A DNA stretch of 64,000 bases from CAWUEX02 sp963921305. Its GTDB lineage: Bacteria; Pseudomonadota; Alphaproteobacteria; Rhodospirillales; Rhodospirillaceae. The stretch covers positions 3,534,001 to 3,598,000 of the forward strand of contig CAWUEX030000002.1 in NCBI GenBank assembly GCA_963921305.4, written 5' to 3'. A model generated the notes under the pieces. It saw only the letters and a list, made by a program, of their open reading frames with translations, was not told the origin of the DNA and did no database searches. Shown one piece after another: positions 36,060 through 47,021 of the stretch; within the stretch, counting starts at the first letter, position 1, and every line of letters starts with the position of its first letter. A program made the position numbers and the translations under genes.

Positions 36060-38540
36060 TTAGAAGCGGTAGGTGGCCCGTACACCCATGTGACGTTTGT
36101 CCGGCAGCACGGCTTGAGCGCCATTCGGCAGGACAAAGGTGAACGGCGGCGGGAAGAACACCAGACTGATCTGCGAGAAGTCCGTCGTGTTAAACGCCGT
36201 CTTGACCGTATCGTCGTCAAACAGGTTGTTGGCGTAAGCCACGAGGTCCCAGTTGTCCGAGGACAATCCGACCCGCAAATCGACCAGCCAGTAGCTTGGC
36301 ATTTCGAGGATATTGGCCGACGTATCAAAGCGGTTACTCTGATAGTTGACGTCGGTTTCCACCAGCCAGTTGATGTCGTCCGTGATCGGCGCGGTATACG
36401 AAGCGCCAAGGTTCAGACCGTGTTTCGCCGAATCTTCCAGACGATTGCCCGACTGATCGATTTCGCAGACGAAGTCTCCGGCAATAACAATCGGGTTACA
36501 GTTGCCAACCGCAGCGATCGTCGCAGGACCGCCCGTGTTGGTGACGAAGTCCTCATAGGTGCCATCGATATAGGTGTACCCAGCGCTCAGGTTGAGGCCA
36601 TCGGTCGGGGCCCAGGCGACGTCGATTTCCAGGCCTTTCACCTCCGCCGCAGAGGCGTTGATGATCCGTGTGCCGAGGAGCCCATTGTCGAGCAAAGTCT
36701 GAGACGTCGTCTGTTTGTCGCTGAAGTCCTGATAGTGCGCTGCGACGTTGGCGACCAAGCGGCCATCAAGCCACGTGGTCTTGGCGCCAACTTCATAGAC
36801 CCACATTTCCTCACGTTCGAACGACGCGATATCCGGGTCAAACCCACTGGCAGCGGACGCGGCTGTGCTTATTCCGCTCGGCTTGGCCGCTTTGGCGACA
36901 GAGCCATAGAACAGCATGTCATCGTTAGCTGTGTATTCCAGTGAGAACCGCGGGGTGAAGTAGCTGTCCGCATCCGTGCCCACAGCGTTGGGAGGTGCGG
37001 CCGGGATGGTGGTCGGCGGGCCATTGATGCCCGGTGCATCAATCAGACGGACAGCATTCGGTCCCGACACGCGCAAATCTTCGTCGATATAGCGCCCCTC
37101 GATGTGGAAGGTGAGTTGGTCCGTGAAGTCATATTCCAGCATGCCGAACGCAGACCAATGCTCAGTATCTCGGGTCCAGATGCTCGGAGGCTCATTGGCG
37201 TTGAGCGCGAACAGCGGGCCACAGGGAATGAACGGGAAAAACGGCAGCAACTGGTTGTTGGTGCAGGCCAAGCTCAGGGTGTCCTGGCTGACATTTTCAT
37301 CCCAGTACAGTCCGCCGATCATCCAGCGCAGGCGCTCGTCGTCGTTGTTCTGAACCCGCACTTCCTGGCTAAACAGCTCGGTGTTTGAGTCGGTACGGAA
37401 GGTTGTTCCGGCGGTCAGGGTGTTGAAACTGCCCTGGCGGGTGTTCTCGACGGCCTGCTGAATGTCGGCATCGGCATAGTGGGTAACTGACGTAACGGTA
37501 CCCCAGTCTTGCTCCACTTCCAGCGTCGCCGCCACGCGCAGAATTTTCCGGTCACTGCCGCGGAACTCTTCGCCGGTTGTCGGGTCTTCTGAAATCGTTG
37601 GCAGTGGCAGATCATCGGCATCCGGAATCACACCCGCGAACTGACTGATGGTCGTCAGGCCCGGACTGATGACACCGTTGCCATTGAACGGCGGGAACGC
37701 CGGCGGGAAAGCGGCCTCCGGAATCGGCGCTTGACGGTTGCCGCCGACAAAGGTGATCGGCGTCTGGCCGATATGGTCGTCGGTGTATTCAACGCGGGTC
37801 GTCAGGCTAAGGTTTTCAGACATTTCGAGGATGGCCGAGCCAGCGATACCAAATCCGTCGCTGTCACCCAGGTCAGCCCCGGTGACGGTGTTGTCGTAAT
37901 GGCCGTCGAAGTTCCAGCCAGCGACGTTCAAGCCGACGTAGAGTTTGTCTTCAATGGCCGGGCCATAAATGCTGGCCTTGCCTTGGTACTTGCCGTTTTC
38001 GCCGGCTTCGACCTGAACCGAGCCCTCAAATTCATTGCCTGGCTTCTTGGTCACGTAGTTGATGGCACCGGCAAAAGCTGATCGTCCGTACAGCGCGCTT
38101 TGCGGCCCTTTGACGATTTCCACCCGCTCCATGTCGAACAGACGCGGATTGATCAGCAGCGACCCACCGCCCGAGGTGACGGATTCACTCGACACGTCCA
38201 CGCCGTCGAGTAGCAGAGCGACGTTTGGCCGCCCGCGCGTCGGCGATAGACCGCGGATCACCACGCGAATATCCTGCGGGAACGTCCCGTTGTCGAATTG
38301 CACGCCCGGTGTCAGGCGGACAATGTCCTCAATGCTGTCGAGGCCCTTGCGCTCAAGGGTTGCGCCCGTGAAGGCCTTAATCACCAGCGGAATGTCCTGC
38401 AGGTTTTCCGCCCGCTTACGGGTGGTGACGATGATTTCCTCGACTTGGAGCTGTGCGAAAGACGGTGCGATATCCGCCCCCATCACAGCCGACAGAACGG
38501 CCAGGGATGTCCCGGCCTTGAGCAAGCTACGCGCTGCCAT
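36060..38540 (-). CDS. TonB-dependent outer-membrane receptor
   Basis: An 826-residue receptor with a signal peptide (SLAVLSAVMGADIAPSFAQ), a TonB box and plug start QVEEIIVTTRKRAENLQDIP, the plug region with VVIRGLSPTRGRPNVALLLD and ERVEIVKGPQSALYGRSAF, and a long beta-barrel ending in MGVRATYRF. The sequence resembles the iron-complex or plant-metabolite receptors of marine alphaproteobacteria and sphingomonads; the ligand is unknown. The ATG at 38540 follows GGGAGAAG; a long upstream frame is not coding. No TonB-ExbBD is nearby. Confidence 0.94.
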   Translation of the reverse strand: MAARSLLKAGTSLAVLSAVMGADIAPSFAQLQVEEIIVTTRKRAENLQDIPLVIKAFTGATLERKGLDSIEDIVRLTPGVQFDNGTFPQDIRVVIRGLSPTRGRPNVALLLDGVDVSSESVTSGGGSLLINPRLFDMERVEIVKGPQSALYGRSAFAGAINYVTKKPGNEFEGSVQVEAGENGKYQGKASIYGPAIEDKLYVGLNVAGWNFDGHYDNTVTGADLGDSDGFGIAGSAILEMSENLSLTTRVEYTDDHIGQTPITFVGGNRQAPIPEAAFPPAFPPFNGNGVISPGLTTISQFAGVIPDADDLPLPTISEDPTTGEEFRGSDRKILRVAATLEVEQDWGTVTSVTHYADADIQQAVENTRQGSFNTLTAGTTFRTDSNTELFSQEVRVQNNDDERLRWMIGGLYWDENVSQDTLSLACTNNQLLPFFPFIPCGPLFALNANEPPSIWTRDTEHWSAFGMLEYDFTDQLTFHIEGRYIDEDLRVSGPNAVRLIDAPGINGPPTTIPAAPPNAVGTDADSYFTPRFSLEYTANDDMLFYGSVAKAAKPSGISTAASAASGFDPDIASFEREEMWVYEVGAKTTWLDGRLVANVAAHYQDFSDKQTTSQTLLDNGLLGTRIINASAAEVKGLEIDVAWAPTDGLNLSAGYTYIDGTYEDFVTNTGGPATIAAVGNCNPIVIAGDFVCEIDQSGNRLEDSAKHGLNLGASYTAPITDDINWLVETDVNYQSNRFDTSANILEMPSYWLVDLRVGLSSDNWDLVAYANNLFDDDTVKTAFNTTDFSQISLVFFPPPFTFVLPNGAQAVLPDKRHMGVRATYRF

Positions 38541-38664
38541 AAAAACTTCTCCCTTTTGAGTGCCCAAACCATTGGGCTGTATTAAGAAATCCCCTAATTT
38601 TTCGATTTTATGAAACATAGAGTTGCGTGGCCACCACCGTTTGGTCACATGTTCTGTGCGCGAC

Positions 38665-38679
38665 GTTCGAATGGTGATC
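38665..38679 (+). promoter_or_regulatory. Possible LexA box upstream of uvrA
   Basis: GTTC-GAATGGT-GATC: alphaproteobacterial LexA boxes follow GTTC-N7-GTTC, so this site has one mismatch in the second half-site. It lies in the 284-base divergent gap between the TonB receptor and uvrA, about 146 bases before the chosen uvrA start. uvrA is a standard SOS gene, but the match alone is weak. Confidence 0.3.
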
Positions 38680-38824
38680 TTGAATTTTTGATTTTTTTGT
38701 CGCTCTGCCCGTCCCAATGGTGTCCGGGTTCGTATATCAAAGGGTCCATAGAAATGGCGGCGATGGACTCCCGGCGGCTGCTGCGCTACACCTGACGCAC
38801 CAAGAACATAAGAAGAACATTAAC

Positions 38825-41737
<2,913 letters not shown>

Positions 41738-41768
41738 ATTGGAAGACAGTTCATTCGCGAAAGCTGCT

Positions 41769-42752
41769 CTACAAACGCACGTAGTCATCTGTTAGCGGAT
41801 CGATAGAAACGGTAGCTATATCGGTAAATTCGTTTTCTCGAGCGAAATCTTCACATTCCATTTGGTTCTGCCCGGCATAGACCAGCGAGTCATTCTCATC
41901 GAAGACTCCGAAACAATAGAACATTCCAGGGTTGTTTGAATCTATTGAGCCAAAGATTTTCGCAGGCAAGTTCCAGCCGGAAAAAATTACAGCCGTACTT
42001 AAAGATTGCCCGTCAAACCCAGCACTTACTACTCCAATAACATGTCCGTGCTGATTAAATACTGGCCCTCCGCTCATACCGCCGGGCCACTCTACATCCA
42101 CCCGAATTCGTGGCCATGGACGCCAACTTGCAAAGTTGGCTGTTTCCACTTCAGTGATGTTCGCAAGCGAGCCGTATATGTATTGTCGTATCGGGCGGTC
42201 GTCGCTATCACTACGATCTGCTGCGTCGAGGTTCGCATAACCTAAGGCCATGACCTGTTCCCCGACATCTGGGCACCACCGGCGTAAGTCTACAGGAAGG
42301 AATGGTGTTCCGTTGCCACCTATTTCACTTGGCCGAATACGTAGTACCGCTAGTTCTGTATAATTTCGAATTCGATTTGGAGTCAGAGGAATACTCTGGA
42401 CTCCAGAGATGCTGAAACTCTCAGTGACAGGACGCCACGCGTTTTCGGCCAGTGGCACTGTGCCATAGGCGAACCCATTGACTTCAAGCGCAGCTAATCC
42501 AATGTCTCCTCGTAGAACTACTTTACCGTCTTTATAAAACGGCTCGAAGAGCTCTTCTAAAACATGAAATGCAGTGGCACAGCGTGACCATGGGTCAATG
42601 CGAAAGGTAGTTCCGTGGCCTTTCGGACGGTTATCTGAGCGTTGCGGATCAAAGCTGAACAGCGGAAGAATTTTGGAGCGTAGTTCAAGGTCATCACAAA
42701 GAAAAAGCCCTCGTTCATCTAACTCACGATGGATATGTTGAACCGGAAACAC
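41769..42752 (-). CDS. Trypsin-like serine peptidase, cytoplasmic
   Basis: A 327-residue chymotrypsin-fold protein with no signal peptide. The His region is SRCATAFHVLEE, the Ser region GMSGGPVFNQHGHVIGVVS. The strand normally holding the catalytic Asp reads NYTELAVLRI, where Glu stands at the usual Asp position, so activity is uncertain. The last 70 residues are a separate small module. Base composition is clearly AT-richer than uvrA. It lies between the true uvrA end and a uvrA remnant and is therefore on inserted DNA. Bacterial trypsin-like proteins without export signals often act in conflict systems; this is inference. Confidence 0.82.
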   Translation of the reverse strand: MFPVQHIHRELDERGLFLCDDLELRSKILPLFSFDPQRSDNRPKGHGTTFRIDPWSRCATAFHVLEELFEPFYKDGKVVLRGDIGLAALEVNGFAYGTVPLAENAWRPVTESFSISGVQSIPLTPNRIRNYTELAVLRIRPSEIGGNGTPFLPVDLRRWCPDVGEQVMALGYANLDAADRSDSDDRPIRQYIYGSLANITEVETANFASWRPWPRIRVDVEWPGGMSGGPVFNQHGHVIGVVSAGFDGQSLSTAVIFSGWNLPAKIFGSIDSNNPGMFYCFGVFDENDSLVYAGQNQMECEDFARENEFTDIATVSIDPLTDDYVRL

Positions 42753-42802
42753 CCTTTGTACTCCATAAGGACATTCAGACCTGCATATTACTGTGGATTT
42801 TT

Positions 42803-42907
42803 TCTGCCCATCACATCGATGCCGTCGGTCGTTCCAACGCGCCGAAACAGCAGGTGGCGAAGGTGAAGGCCAGCCACGTCAACCAGTGGCTGAAAGGGTG
42901 TTGTTGA
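42803..42907 (+). pseudogene. Degenerate uvrA 3'-end fragment
   Basis: In frame this reads SAHHIDAVGRSNAPKQQVAK, then VKASHVNQWLKG and a stop. The intact uvrA ends with ADHIIDIG, then TPEQVAKVKASYTGQWLKG. The DNA shares the exact 17-mer CAGGTGGCGAAGGTGAA (41678-41694 and 42851-42867), and the rest is diverged, with a deletion of about a dozen codons. There is no start or remaining gene, so this is a remnant of another uvrA allele beyond the inserted protease gene. Confidence 0.7.
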
Positions 42908-42956
42908 GGAAGAAGTGAGAAGCGAATTTTGACTTTGTAAAACTTAGAAGGTCGTT

Positions 42957-43385
42957 TCAGGTCCATTGTTCACTGTAGATTACTTGTCTCATTGCACGGC
43001 CCGCGCGCTTCGCTATTTCTTCTAGCTCTTTGTCCTTTGAATCGGGATTAGATACAAGCTCGCCATCCCTCCAGGGCGCATCAACATGCACCCACTCATT
43101 TCTATATTTCCGAAGATAATGCAATTCATTCTTCAGGCTTTCATCCAACGGGGAATCACTGATCAAATTTGCCAGGCTATCCTTTCCTTTTGCTCCATAT
43201 TCCGCTCTTAGATACGTCTCAACAGCCGCCAGTGAAGTGATAATTGACGATAGAAAGGCGCCATGTACGAAGGCGAGATCAGCGTCTTTGACTATGAACG
43301 TGCACCATTCAGACAACATAACGCCGCGTAACAGCAATTCATCGTCAAGACCCTGTATGTATTGCCATCTGTCATCTTCAGCCAT
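42957..43385 (-). CDS. HEPN-like protein
   Basis: A 142-residue helical protein. The helix LRKYRNEWVHVDAPW carries R95-N-x3-H100, the R-x4-H motif of HEPN domains (many of them metal-independent RNases in toxin or phage-defence systems). An earlier helix, SSIITSLAAVETYLRAEYG, is like the first HEPN helix. The ATG at 43385 is preferred over an in-frame TTG. It sits 21 bases downstream of the 259-residue gene on the same strand, so the DUF488/unknown/HEPN genes form one operon. Whether it cuts RNA is unknown. Confidence 0.65.
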   Translation of the reverse strand: MAEDDRWQYIQGLDDELLLRGVMLSEWCTFIVKDADLAFVHGAFLSSIITSLAAVETYLRAEYGAKGKDSLANLISDSPLDESLKNELHYLRKYRNEWVHVDAPWRDGELVSNPDSKDKELEEIAKRAGRAMRQVIYSEQWT

Positions 43386-43406
43386 TGCGAACGGTCTCAA
43401 AGTTTT

Positions 43407-44186
43407 TCAAATTAGGGAAAGCTGATCGATTTCATCCAAACGGATAATTCCGTTTATTAGCCAAGTGTCTGGATAAAGTGAGTGAGTACCCATCGCTAGC
43501 AACATCCCCTTCTCCGGATATTCCTCTCCGAACACCCTCCGAATCTCTCTTAGCGCATGCGCCTCATCGTACGCTTTCGTCCAATTAAAGAAAGTTGCCT
43601 CAATCTCCCAATCTTGGCACGTCCCGACTCTTAGTCCGTCATCGGTCTTGTATCTGTATTTGAATTTGTATCGGCACGGTTCGTACGGAATGATCTTTGA
43701 GTCTTGGAACATATCGTATTGATCATGAATTCTTTTGAACTTCTGAACATCTTCTTCAAACTCTTCATCTGTTTTCTCTTCGATTTCGAACTTAATGATT
43801 TCCGCCCTCAACAGCGCAAGGCTTCGACCCGCTTCCCGCTCTTTGTTCAAACCAGAGACTATTGATGACGCTAAAAAGTTTTGCCGTTCGCGTTTTCTCA
43901 GGCTACCGACAATTTGAAGCGACTGTTGATCAACTCTTCTACTCTCGATGCGTTGGTCATCTACGGGGCGTCGCCACTTAAACTTGATGCGATCCCAACG
44001 ACCGAATTTCTGGCTATCTTCAAGGTTACGGAAAGAGACAGGATACAGGCGAAGCCAGTTACCCGTTAGGTCAATACCTGCGCAACATACTGTTTCGCCA
44101 TGCTTTTCGCCGACCTGCGGCGCGGCCTTGATTATGACAACGGCTTCTGTCTCTCCAGAATGCTCATTTCCGTCATGCTGTGGCAA
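43407..44186 (-). CDS. Conserved protein of unknown function, partner of DUF488
   Basis: A 259-residue cytoplasmic protein. The N-terminal half begins AVVIIKAAPQVGEKHGETVC and CAGIDLTGNWLRLYPVSFRN, followed by FGRWDRIKFKWRRP. The middle is Glu/Lys-rich, and the end has CRYKFKYRY, CQDWEIEATFFNW and GTHSLYPDTWLINGIIRLDE. The WIRLYPV-like strand followed by a DRI.F.W strand suggests a small beta-barrel of the nucleic-acid or nucleotide-binding kind; this is inference. Its start overlaps the DUF488 end by 14 bases. I recognise no named family. Confidence 0.8.
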   Translation of the reverse strand: MPQHDGNEHSGETEAVVIIKAAPQVGEKHGETVCCAGIDLTGNWLRLYPVSFRNLEDSQKFGRWDRIKFKWRRPVDDQRIESRRVDQQSLQIVGSLRKRERQNFLASSIVSGLNKEREAGRSLALLRAEIIKFEIEEKTDEEFEEDVQKFKRIHDQYDMFQDSKIIPYEPCRYKFKYRYKTDDGLRVGTCQDWEIEATFFNWTKAYDEAHALREIRRVFGEEYPEKGMLLAMGTHSLYPDTWLINGIIRLDEIDQLSLI

Positions 44187-44634
44187 AGTTCGTATCGACG
44201 CCCAAATGGTTGATCTTAAAGGGGACCAATTTGGCCATCGCTTCCGCTACAATTGATCGATGACAGCCAGAGTGATCGCGTTCGTAGCATAGAAGTGATG
44301 CTCGAGATTTTTTAGCGATCTCAACGGCGTCGCTCAAGGCAGCCTGGCTTTCTTCACGCGCAAGATGAGCTCTGAAGATTTTTTCAAATTTCTGATAGTT
44401 GCCACTTCTAGCCGCGTCTCTACCGGGCTTGGGGTCACCCAATTCACGTAGATGAACGTACTGGACACCAACTTCTTCTAAAGCTTGAGCGAGTGCATTC
44501 TTCGAGAAACCCCGTTTTCTCGATCCAGGAAAATCACGAATGTCGATGAGGACTTCCACTTTGGCAGCCTTGAGCGTCGCAATGAATTCTGCGAGCTGCG
44601 CACCTTCATAGCCAATGGTATGCAGTTGACCCAT
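44173..44634 (-). CDS. DUF488 family protein
   Basis: A 153-residue protein with the DUF488 signature: LHTIGYEGAQLAEFIATLK, VLIDIRDFPGSRKRGFSKNA, VQYVHLRELGDPKPGRDAAR and the late cysteine-histidine motif LLCYERDHSGCHRSIVAEAM. The conserved Arg, Cys and His residues suggest an enzyme or a nucleic-acid-processing role, but the family has no settled function. The start at 44634 gives the canonical beginning. It is the first gene of the AT-richer three-gene operon reading toward uvrA. Confidence 0.9.
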   Translation of the reverse strand: MGQLHTIGYEGAQLAEFIATLKAAKVEVLIDIRDFPGSRKRGFSKNALAQALEEVGVQYVHLRELGDPKPGRDAARSGNYQKFEKIFRAHLAREESQAALSDAVEIAKKSRASLLCYERDHSGCHRSIVAEAMAKLVPFKINHLGVDTNFATA

Positions 44635-44791
44635 TACGATTCTCCCCAAAATCCGTCACAAACTATATCGATCTGGCGTAAATAGCTGCTTAACGGCTCG
44701 CTCTATAATTGCGGAGAACATGCCACGAATGCGTAAAGAGTACGCCCTGAACAGATAGCGAACGAATTTATGAGGGCCGGCTTCTGCCCCC

Positions 44792-45643
44792 TCACCCCGC
44801 TCTCCACACCTCCGGGAAGAACTCCCCCTCCGGGGCGGTGCCGTCAGCCACGTCGGCGAAGTCCAGGCCGGGCACCGGCATGCCGTAGGCGTGTTTCCAC
44901 CAGCGGATGTCGTCGCCGATCCAGCGGCTGGTGAAGCCGATGCGTTTGGGCGCGCCGTCTTTGGCGGGCGGGGCACCGTGAATGGTGTCGGGATGAATCA
45001 ACAACGTGTCGCCCGGCGCCATCTCGAACGACAGCACCTCCCACTCGCCCGCGTCGATGGCGGCCTGCCAGTCGGGCGGCTCAGCAAAGCCTTCGGGCAG
45101 TTCCGTGTCTTGGCGCACGTACACCGGCGGGCGATAGCGCTGCCCGGTGCGGTGGCTGCCCTTCAGGCACGACAGCGGGGCGGAGTCCAACGTCACCGGC
45201 GTCAGCGCCACCCACACCGACGGGTTTTGCTCGCCGGTAAAAGCGAAGGCTGAGTTGTCGCTGTGCCAGGGCGAACCCGACAACGGCGCATCTTTAAAGC
45301 CGGACTCTTGAATGAACGTGTTGTCGTACCAAAACTTCAGGTGCGACGCGCCGATGACGGCGGCGATGGCCGGCGCGATGCCGGACTCTTTGGCGAAGCG
45401 CAGCACGTCGGGCTGTTCGCGCCACATCCAGCGCACGGTGGTGCGCCCGGGGCCGTGACCGAAGTTGGGCGAGTTGCCCTCCCCCGGATCTTTTTTCAGA
45501 AAGTCGTTCAGGGCGGCGGTCAAACGCTCCACCCACGCGGCGGACACGAGGCCGGGCAACTTGACCACGCCATTGGCGTCATACTCCGCCCTGAGCGCGG
45601 GCAGATCATATGCGGGCCGGTCATGGGCAGGCACATTCGACAT
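44792..45643 (-). CDS. Phytanoyl-CoA dioxygenase family oxygenase
   Basis: A 283-residue double-stranded beta-helix Fe(II)/2-oxoglutarate oxygenase. The facial triad is visible: H and D in SPWHSDNSAFAF, and the distal H in LLIHPDTIHGAPP. The conserved Arg that would bind 2-oxoglutarate is likely in RIGFTSRWIGDD. The substrate is unknown; relatives hydroxylate lipids, ectoine or small natural products. The ATG at 45643 is preferred over codons upstream. GC content returns to the genomic level, showing that the AT-rich island ends before 44.8 kb. Confidence 0.92.
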   Translation of the reverse strand: MSNVPAHDRPAYDLPALRAEYDANGVVKLPGLVSAAWVERLTAALNDFLKKDPGEGNSPNFGHGPGRTTVRWMWREQPDVLRFAKESGIAPAIAAVIGASHLKFWYDNTFIQESGFKDAPLSGSPWHSDNSAFAFTGEQNPSVWVALTPVTLDSAPLSCLKGSHRTGQRYRPPVYVRQDTELPEGFAEPPDWQAAIDAGEWEVLSFEMAPGDTLLIHPDTIHGAPPAKDGAPKRIGFTSRWIGDDIRWWKHAYGMPVPGLDFADVADGTAPEGEFFPEVWRAG

Positions 45644-45737
45644 GGCGCGAAGCTTGCCGAGCCCGTGCCCCGTTGTCAAAACGCGCCGAACGCCTAAGTA
45701 TGGTTCGAAGATAGCTCTGAAACATCAGGATTCCGCC

Positions 45738-46565
45738 ATGCCCTTCCGCGCCCTTATCCGTCCCTTCGCGACACTCGCCGCCCCACTCGTTGCTGCCGTC
45801 GCCCTCACCGCCTGTGCGGCGTCCGGCCCCTCCTCCCCGCCCTCTTCCATCGCAGCAGCGTCGCGGGACATGTCCGCGCCGAACACCGGTGTGCTGGTGA
45901 TCGGCGGCACCGGGCAGTTGGGCTCGTACACCGCCAACAACTTGATGGCGGCCGGCGAACAGGTGACCATCCTGGCGCGGTCGACGTCATCATTCGAGCG
46001 CCTGAACGGCGTGCGCGGGGAGGACTATCAAGTCGTCATCGCCGACCTGCGCCAACCAGAGCAAACCCGCGCCGCGATTTTGCAGGCGCGGCCCGCCGTG
46101 ATCATCGATATCTCCAACGTGCCGGGCATCCGCCTAGATGTGGGCGACAGCTTTTATTGGGTGTCGCTGCGCGCGGTCGCCGCCGCCGCCGCCGAAGCGA
46201 ACGTGACCCAGATCATCCGCCACAGTGCGCGCGGCGCCCGGCAAATGCTCACCCAAGTCCCGCCGATGTTTGCCGAGGATGAGCGTATGGTGACGTATAT
46301 GCGCGACATCGCCCGGGCGGAGATCGCCCTGGAGACTGCCGCCGCGAACACGGACGGCCTCAACGCCACCCTCGTGCTCAACAGTAACCTGCCGCCGGAG
46401 CCCGCCACGCCCACCGGCAACGGCGAACTGACCGAGGACCTCAGCGCCAATTACGGCATCACCCGGGCTGACCTCGCCCGCCTGGCCAACACCTGCGTGC
46501 TCAACCCGGCGTGTTACGGCCGCACCCTCAACGCCATCGATCCGACGTTGAACGCTTCGAATTAG
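45738..46565 (+). CDS. Lipoprotein-type Rossmann-fold (NmrA/SDR-like) protein
   Basis: A 275-residue protein. The leader ends in the lipobox LTAC (AALVAAVALTAC-like), followed by VLVIGGTGQLGSYTANNLMA, a full NAD(P)-binding GxxGxxG loop, then DLRQPEQTRAAIL and a NmrA-like middle. An exported or membrane-anchored Rossmann enzyme is unusual, because NADPH is cytoplasmic. The catalytic Tyr-Lys pair of classical SDRs is not evident. AGGA lies 8 bases before the ATG. A copy of its 3' end lies at 46966-47009. It may be a sensor or chaperone rather than an oxidoreductase. Confidence 0.8.
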   Translation: MPFRALIRPFATLAAPLVAAVALTACAASGPSSPPSSIAAASRDMSAPNTGVLVIGGTGQLGSYTANNLMAAGEQVTILARSTSSFERLNGVRGEDYQVVIADLRQPEQTRAAILQARPAVIIDISNVPGIRLDVGDSFYWVSLRAVAAAAAEANVTQIIRHSARGARQMLTQVPPMFAEDERMVTYMRDIARAEIALETAAANTDGLNATLVLNSNLPPEPATPTGNGELTEDLSANYGITRADLARLANTCVLNPACYGRTLNAIDPTLNASN

Positions 46566-46577
46566 AGAGGTGTACTC

Positions 46578-46602
46578 AGCCGGGGAGTTAAGACGCCCGG
46601 CT
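46578..46602 (+). terminator. Possible terminator hairpin after the Rossmann lipoprotein gene
   Basis: AGCCGGG (46578-46584) pairs with CCCGGCT (46596-46602) around an 11-base loop, 13 bases after the stop. No T-run follows, so termination would be weak or Rho-dependent. Confidence 0.35.
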
Positions 46603-46800
46603 TAAAGAGGGAAAAAGGCCCATAGCCTGCCGCCGGCACGCGCGCGGAAACAGCCCCTTGTCGGCTCTGATACAGCTGCCGTCTTTCGCGGTGGGGCAAA
46701 GGCTAACGCATGTGCGTTCCGCCCGCCCATAGTTTTGAAAGCGCTTGTTGAACCCGAAATCGTCATTCGCGGCACGTTTTACGTTTCTGTCTTTCGTCAT
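46588..46800 (-). CDS. Small Cys-containing protein, doubtful
   Basis: A 70-residue frame: MTKDRNVKRAANDDFGFNKR, then three cysteines (CVSLCPTAKDGSC) and a basic tail. It is the only sizeable frame in the inserted stretch between the Rossmann lipoprotein gene and the remnant of its 3' end (46566-46965). No ribosome site is clear, and no family is recognised. The rest of this 400-base stretch holds nothing I can name. Confidence 0.3.
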   Translation of the reverse strand: MTKDRNVKRAANDDFGFNKRFQNYGRAERTCVSLCPTAKDGSCIRADKGLFPRACRRQAMGLFPSLSRAS

Positions 46801-46965
46801 GGTCTGTGTCTCACACCTGCTGAGTCGAGATGAGTGGCACCCGCAGAGGTAAAAGCCCCTGCCATGACTCGCATATAGGCCTGGATTAGCGGTCTCTCAA
46901 GCGCGCCCGCGCGCGAAAAATCACCCACATTCGTAAGGGTTAAGGCCGCGTGTTGTCTCCCATCA

Positions 46966-47009
46966 GCCGCACCCTCAACGCCATCGATCCGACGCTTGGC
47001 GAGAAATAG
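46966..47009 (+). pseudogene. Remnant of the Rossmann lipoprotein gene's 3' end
   Basis: The 29 bases 46966-46994 are identical to 46519-46547 in the intact gene, and the frame continues to its own stop: RTLNAIDPTLGEK-stop against RTLNAIDPTLNASN-stop. Nothing recognisable of the gene lies upstream of the copy. As with uvrA, a tail of a second allele persists downstream of the intact gene, here after about 400 bases. Confidence 0.75.
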
Positions 47010-47021
47010 AAACAGCGGTCC

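Noticed and set aside
44656..44976. 106-residue minus-strand frame at the end of the oxygenase gene
   Set aside because: Mostly the shifted frame of the phytanoyl-CoA dioxygenase gene; its free tail has no motif or start signal.
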